This document shows, in pieces, positions 58,240 to 64,000 of a stretch of 64,000 bases of DNA. Numbering within the stretch: position 1 is the stretch's first letter; each line of letters opens with the position of its first letter. Source of the DNA: Eucalyptus grandis. Its lineage: Eukaryota > Streptophyta > Magnoliopsida > Myrtales > Myrtaceae. The stretch lies in NCBI RefSeq assembly GCF_016545825.1, contig NC_052612.1, positions 2,542,001 to 2,606,000 on the forward strand, written 5' to 3'. Both the position numbers and the translations under genes were made by a program. Below the pieces are notes generated by a model. It had not been told where the DNA came from. It saw nothing but the letters and a program-made list of their open reading frames with translations, and searched no databases.

Positions 58240-58829
58240 CGATATATAAAGACCAAGGGGGACTGAGCTAAACGATCCAAACATACGGGATGTCGGGATG
58301 CCAAGAAATTTTCACAATATAAATAACATCCATCCTCTCTAACCCTTCGTGTTCGTGGAATGATCAATTGCCCACTCAGTTTAAAACGAACAAATTGCTC
58401 CCTCACGCCCAAAAAGAAACCTTTAAAAACAACATAAATTTTTCTAAATGGCGAAAAGAATATGCCTCAGAAAACACAATGATGTCCCTTCACGAGAGGT
58501 ATAATCAAGTCGATCGTGCATCCGCATGTCATCAATGCAAGCATGCGAGAAACAAGAATGGCTTGCAAATGACGACACTAATGAAACGCCTTGCCTCTTC
58601 GCACGTAAGAACGTATTTTCTTCGTCTTGGTTATCATGGCAAAGAGCGGACACTACATTGGAAATTACTAGGAAAGAGACGTGGGGTTTCTCTACCTACG
58701 GAAACAAACTCTCCTTGATTTTGATGCTGTGGGTGTCTGTCCCATTTCTCGAGGTACCAAACAAGAGACAAGACCACGTTTTTCTTCCATATATAAATTC
58801 CTTGATTACCCAAAAGAACATAAATAAAT
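58240..58829. other. intergenic stretch with unsupported open frames
   Basis: Open frames of 101-116 codons on the plus strand (58368-58718; 58526-58831) overlap each other and show no domain, bias or splice context. No function can be supported. Confidence 0.3.
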
Positions 58830-59720
58830 AGGACATTGCTTCCTATTGGATGCCACTTTTTGATTCTCTATTACCTAAACCATTTGAGCGAGACCAGGAG
58901 ATAGGCACCCCACCGGTTAGCCATAACATGGGATTTGTAGATGGCATAGAGACCATACACCTGATAAAATAAATAAACAAAATATAGTTTATTAAGGGAA
59001 TATATATGAGTAGAAAATTAAGGAGATTTTGAAATTTTTTTGCGAGAATCTATGCGAGGAGGGTGGCGTTTTCTATTTTTAAGTTTTTTCTTTCATTCGT
59101 GTGTGGGGGGGTCGGCCATCATCTTAGATTATATCGGTTCTCAAGCTTCTTGTTTCCCTCCGACAATCACATGATTAAGGGAATTTATTAATAGGTAAGG
59201 CTAACTCAAATAATACGCCACAATTAATAGTTTACCGTTGTTGTTTAATTGTGTTGTTTATCATATAGAATTGGTTTTGCTTAGGCACATTGTTTCCTAT
59301 TGGATGCTATCTTTTGATTCTCTACACCTAAACCATTCGAGTGAAGCCAAAACAAAGGCAACCCACCACTAGCCATAACATGGGAATTGTAGATGGCAGA
59401 GACCATACACTCGATAAAATAAATGGACAAAATATGGTTAATTAAGGGAAAATATATGAGTAGAAAATCAAGAAAAATTTCCGCATTTCTGCGAGAGTTA
59501 ATGCTAGAAGGGTGGCATCTTCTCTTTAAGTATTTATTTATTTTATTTCATTTGGATGTGGTGGGTCAGCAATCATCTTAAATTATTGGTTCTTGAACTT
59601 CTTATCTCCCCCTATACTCACATAAATAAAGGACTATATTATTAGGTAAGGGACTCGATCCGATTACGCAATACATAACAAAAACAAAAAACATGAAAAA
59701 CCCTAAATAATACGCCATGA
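58830..59720. repeat. tandem duplication of about 450 bp
   Basis: The unit at 58830-59275 repeats at about 59280-59720. Shared words include 'cattg.ttcctattggatgc', 'tttgattctct', 'cctaaaccatt.gag', 'agccataacatggga.ttgtagatggca', 'gagaccatacac', 'gataaaataaat' and 'tatatgagtagaaaat'. Both units are non-coding and have diverged by small indels. Confidence 0.8.
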
Positions 59721-60189
59721 TTTGACATGCTTAACCTGTTTATCAACAAGAATTAACATTTTCTTGTCGTAATTTAACGTGTTGCTTATCGAATAGAATT
59801 GTGATTTTTCTCTTGCCAATACCAATCGACTTGAGAGCATCAATTTTGTGTTGTAGGAGCATCGCTTACATGCACCCGAGTTCACAGATGCATGGACGTG
59901 AAAAGAAACTATAATGCACTTGATCACTCCATTTATAAGATTCAATAAACTGAAATGTATCGGGAGCGACAGTTTTTAAACATAGTATTTAGAAAAATGT
60001 CTTAATAAGGGATATAGTATATCTGCTAGGTATATCTAATGAAAAAAAAAATATTTAGTTTTGACAGTATTAATTTCAAAATAGAGAACGAAATTCAAGT
60101 CCGAAGGCGGGGGCAGTTTGGACCATTCACAAAAAGGCGAAAGACAACGAGGGGCCCCATTTTAACCAGAAATACGTCACCGGAGAAGG

Positions 60190-60321
60190 CCCGTGCTCTG
60201 CCTTTTTAAAACGCACGCTCCCTGCTTCTTCCCTTCTTCTCCTTCCCCCTCCTCCCTCCTCTGTAGAGAGAGAAACTGCCATTGACTCGGCACCACCGTA
60301 GAGAGAGAGAGGGAGACGGAG
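60190..60321 (+). promoter_or_regulatory. core promoter / leader of the RING-CH gene
   Basis: A TATA-like TTTTTAAAAC lies near 60201-60210. A CT-rich leader (60220-60265) and GAGA tracts run up to the ATG at 60322. Pyrimidine-rich leaders and GAGA motifs are common in plant core promoters. The exact start site is not determinable. Confidence 0.45.
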
Positions 60322-60589
60322 ATGGTGGACGACGTTACGGTGCGCGTGGACGGGGCCGCCGCGAAGCCGGCGGCGGATGGCGGCGCCGGAGGGGCGCCGG
60401 AGAGGGAGAAGCAAAGGCAGGCGATGGCGGGGGTGGTGGTCGTGGTCGTCGACGGAGGGGAAGGGTGCTCGACGGCGGCGGCGGCGAAGAAGAAGGCGAG
60501 GGAGAGAGCGGTGGTGGAGTGCAGGATATGCCAGGAGGAGGACGAAGTCCAGGCCATGGAGTCTCCTTGCGCCTGCAGTGGCACTCTCA

Positions 60590-60634
<45 letters not shown>

Positions 60635-61059
60635 AGCTTGTTTCGTTTTCTTCTTTCCTTTCGGTGGTTCAAGTTGGGGCGTTGACATTCGCCAATTCTG
60701 TAAATTAGACGAAACCTGCCTCTCTCTCTTTCTCTCTGTCTGTGATCAAGGGTCTCGATTTTCAAACTCCCATGTGATCACTCTTCGTCGAAGAAGGTAC
60801 AAGGGAAAACAAGTAGTCTGTTTTGTCCCCTTTGGAAAAGGTGGAGTTTCGTGGAACTTGCAATTTTTTTTTTTTTGTTTGGGGGGGAGCTGGTCTCAAT
60901 CGCGTGACGGCTTTTAATTCAGTGGTTGTGTGCTGCAGTATTTTCTTTGCATTTACGACTTTGTTGGGGTTTGGTGTGCTGTTGCGTATTTACTCTGATT
61001 TCTCTTCGAGGGAAACTAACAGTTGAAAAGGTAAAGCACTTGTGTGTGTGTGTGTGTGA

Positions 61060-61108
<49 letters not shown>

Positions 61109-63802
61109 CCTCTACATTTCCTATCACTGTCACTGCCTTTGGCTGACAGTCAGCATGTCAATGACAGAAAGAACTTGTTCTACGATGAATGAACGAAAGA
61201 CTGAATATATATGGATGAGTAGGAGAGTGGGAGGAGACTTTCTGATACTAATATGGAGAATTCACGCTGGGCAGGGGACGGATTGGGGGAACAAAGGGTT
61301 TCACATGGCATTTTCTCTATATGCAAAACAGTTGATTCACAACTGGTATGGGCGTTCAGCTGCCAAGTTAAAACAAAGCGTCAGCGATACTGTGAATGCA
61401 TACACATTAATTTTGACCAACGTTCTGAATGTTAATGTGAAGCTTTTTAAACAAGCATCGGTAAATGGCGGAATATTTAACCATGACTCTTTTGTAGTAC
61501 CTAAGTGCCTCCCCATCTAGTTTGTGACTCACATGGATGGGTTAGTTAGCAATATTCCTATCTTCCTTATCTAAAACCCAATAAATCCATGAGTAAGAAA
61601 GGGGACGCGGCGATGTCCACAGTAAAGGAAGATTTTTGTTAGTTCAACATTGAGGAATGACTTGAGCATGGTAAAACAGAGGCATTTCGTGGTACGTGAT
61701 GATGTATGGTAGTGACTGTCCAAAGATTCATGCCATGTGATTTTGGGGTTTATAATATGAAACAAGATACGTAGATGCATTAATTATTAGCATCATGCAT
61801 TAGATTTTTAATGTACTCATGAAGAAGAGTGGTGGCAGCTACCTCTCACTTCATATATCCACAAGTACTGGGATAATCATTTCGTTATTCCTTGCCTGAC
61901 TTCTCCTCAAGGAGTTGTACTTCTGTGCTTTAGTTGGTTGAGATTATGACCAAGTCATGCTTTGCTTTATCATTGATCCCTAAGTTGAAATCAGTAGGAT
62001 CTGCTCTAAGCTTTGGAGTTTTGGATTGTCTGATGATATCAGCTCTCATCTTTCTTGTAGTTTGCCCACAGGAAGTGCATTCAAAGGTGGTGCAACAAAA
62101 AAGGTGACATTAACTGTGAGATTTGCAACCAGGTAGGACCGCATCTGAGCTTCTTTATCTAAATATGTATGTTGAATATGCAAATTCACATATAAAAGGT
62201 CTGGTTTTCCATGTGATAGGTTTTTTCTCCAAATTATTCTTTGCCACCTGCCACCATCAGTCCCGATCTTGTGGCCATTGATGTCAGGTAACTTTTAAGC
62301 TTCATAAAGAACATAAAATCTCTATATGGAGCATACTTTCTATGTTAGTTGGCCGCCAATGTCTAGAAATGCTTTATTTTAACAATCTACAATCAACATC
62401 TTCTATCGTCTTAGAGAAAGCAATTAATTGTTGGGAGACATGCTCTTTTGCATGTTTTAAGGATTTTACTTTCTTTTTATTTAGCTTTTGGTTTGAAACT
62501 TCTTATTTACTTCCATTGTTGGTTTTTTTGTTGATGTTTGAGGGAGATATTTAGCATGGTTATTGATGATCAAGAAAAATGCAATCTTTTCCTCATATCA
62601 TTCCTCTAGTCTCCGCTGGTCTCATGATTGTTTCTCATTTCTTTTTTTTATCAATAATGGGTAAAGAAAACACAATCATAGTTACCTGATAGTTTTTGTT
62701 CTTACTCCAAAGCTCAATCAGCTTAGTGTATTCTCCCGTGGGGAAAACTTGGAAATGACTAAGGCATCAACAGCCACTAGTAATCCACTAGAATAGTAAT
62801 CCACAAGAGTAACACTTTCTCTTGAGTATTCTCTTATCTACTCAATCTCTTTCTGTCTTTCAATGCATTTAGTTCTAAATATGGCAAAATCCCGTTATCT
62901 GATCCAAGTAGCTTTTATCTTCAACTTGTTTATCTGAAACTTTTTTTTATTTTAATTTTAATTTAAGGTCTCTTTCCAATAGCATCTAATTCCAAGCTAC
63001 GTTATTCTTGGTAAGGTGTATTAGGAAGGGAAGAAGTTGCATTTGCTAGTGTAGGGTGTCCTTTCACATAACTATAGGCATTTTCCCCAGAAAGATTGAT
63101 AAATCATTTGGTCTCCCAGTGGTCTATCATTTTTAAGTGTATGGCAGAGATATTCTTCTAGATGCTATTATTACTGTTGTTTGTGCTCTCACTAGGTTGT
63201 CTGATTTGGCAGATTCACACATTAATTCCTTCTTTTAATTCCACACTGTTAGCATGAAGTGAGATCCCAGGGTTGTACCCTACTCTTTTGCAAAATATTT
63301 GGATGCTATGATCGTGAGGGTGCTGGTTATTAAATGATCATAACTTCTTATTCTATCTATAAGCTCTCATGTTCCAAGTTGTCAAGTGAAAACTCACCTA
63401 GTTTCTCCATGCTTATGTCCAACCTTGTTTCATTTCACTGAATTACCAACCTGAAATATCAGCTGCAAAGTAGATATAGAAGCATGGCATCCTGCTTGTC
63501 TTAGCTGACAGTGCCTTGCCTTTGCTTGTCCCATCTCTGCATGCTAGGTCATAATGTTTAATTTTGGATATTACTGTCTGTCGCATCTATGATTCGCCAC
63601 TGTGGCCTTGCTGAGCATTTGTAGCCTAAGATATTGTGTGCTTCTATTGATTAGGCGAGCATGGGGCCCACATATCAATCTTCGTGATTCTCATCTTATA
63701 GCACTAGCTGCTGCTGAAAGGCAATTTCTGCGATCGGACTACGAAGAGTATGCTGTTGAAAATAGTAGCAGCATTGCCTGCCTCCGATCTGTGGCTCTTG
63801 TT
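60322..63802 (+). CDS. RING-CH (RINGv/MARCH-type) E3 ubiquitin ligase, 5' part
   Basis: Exons 60322-60591, 62061-62132, 62220-62287 and 63655-63802 (186 codons, all GT/AG, phases consistent). The last donor (GTAAGT at 63803) shows the gene continues beyond the window. The RING-CH domain is split across exons 1 and 2: C67-x2-C70-x12-C83-x-C85-x7-H93-x2-C96-x12-C109-x2-C112, the C4HC3 order of this class, which transfers ubiquitin from an E2. It is followed by 'NYSLPPATISPDLVAIDVR' and 'WGPHINLRDSHLIALAAAERQFL', conserved downstream segments of a plant RINGv subfamily. Family members usually have C-terminal membrane helices, not yet reached here. The N-terminus is Ala/Gly/Val-rich and low-complexity. 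Confidence 0.9.
60592..60630. repeat. (TC)n microsatellite directly at the exon 1 donor
   Basis: Starts with the intron's GT: the donor reads AAG|GTCTCTCTC, and the TC run continues for about 19 units. It forms the first bases of intron 1. Confidence 0.95.
61041..61106. repeat. (TG)n-(GA)n compound microsatellite in intron 1
   Basis: TG repeats (61041-61058), then about 22 GA units (61063-61106). The 158-codon open frame covering it is intronic and unsupported. Confidence 0.95.
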
Positions 63803-64000
63803 GTAAGTGACTGGAACTAGGACTTGGTGTTGGTAATCTTCATTGATTATTGCCTCTATCAGGAAGTAAACGTGGATCATTATTTGGCAGTTGTTGATAA
63901 TTTTACTTCTGCGCCAAGCTCTCATGATTACGCGAGAAACTGGAATGGTGCAAGAATCATCAATGTTTTTTGATGTAAGTCTCCAATACCAATGATTCTT

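Noticed and set aside
58368..58831. Two overlapping plus-strand frames of about 100-116 codons
   Set aside because: No domain, no codon bias visible by eye, no splice or promoter context.
60127..60765. 212-codon minus-strand frame over exon 1
   Set aside because: Antisense shadow of the GC-rich exon and GAGA tracts; the plus strand carries the RING-CH cysteines.
61044..61520. 158-codon plus-strand frame in the RING-CH gene
   Set aside because: Starts in a TG/GA microsatellite within intron 1, which is flanked by clean splice sites and well supported by the RING-CH domain joining exons 1 and 2.
1..64000. CRISPR array, bacterial operons, tRNA genes
   Set aside because: No regularly spaced repeats, no Shine-Dalgarno-led gene strings, and no cloverleaf with A and B boxes was recognised.

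Overview
This is nuclear DNA from a flowering plant, almost certainly a woody eudicot. The evidence is intron-rich plant genes with GT/AG splice sites, plant-specific families (DUF4220/DUF594), telo-box and Site II promoter motifs, and dense, nested plant transposons. The species cannot be fixed from sequence alone. The large number of non-autonomous elements with GC-rich cores would fit Myrtaceae, but that is only a guess.

Only three loci look functional. (1) A complete 10-exon SEC63/ERdj2-type translocon co-chaperone gene lies on the minus strand (43906-48544, 681 aa). (2) The 5' half of a RING-CH (MARCH-type) E3 ligase gene lies on the plus strand (60322 to beyond the window end, four exons seen). 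(3) A probable box C/D snoRNA cluster lies on the minus strand (52984-53238), behind a promoter with TATA, telo-box and Site II motifs. One of its snoRNAs carries a 12-nt guide complementary to a conserved 25S rRNA segment.

The left two thirds (about 3.7-44.7 kb) is an old, decaying array of segmental duplications. The unit is [DUF4220/DUF594 gene - its 5' flank - 3' end of SEC63]. Unit B (38.8-44.7 kb) is still joined to the intact SEC63 gene. Unit A (5.15-12.55 kb) has a DUF4220 pseudogene and a broken SEC63 last-exon copy. Unit C (24.97-34.4 kb) has a DUF4220 pseudogene cut by four separate transposon insertions. Its 5' flank appears inverted at 37.48-37.98 kb. A further relic (3.76-4.45 kb) retains flank sequence and a scrap of SEC63. 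All three DUF4220 copies carry stops or frameshifts.

Mobile DNA fills the rest. It includes a Ty1-copia element of 11.3 kb (12829-24160, GCTTC target duplication) with a degenerate caulimovirid-like endogenous pararetrovirus fragment inside it in the opposite orientation (about 14.5-19.2 kb). A complete 523-bp TRIM element (35097-35619) sits inside the RNase H region of a second Copia relic. There are also a 3.6-kb probable solo LTR (28141-31766), three LINE fragments, two hAT-type non-autonomous elements, a Harbinger-like element, a Mutator-like MITE and several further MITEs. Many of the DNA elements carry a GC-rich core of similar composition.

The right third (49-64 kb) is ordinary gene-bearing DNA. 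It contains one duplicated promoter region (53.3-54.8 and 56.15-57.15 kb) and a roughly 450-bp tandem duplication (58.83-59.7 kb).
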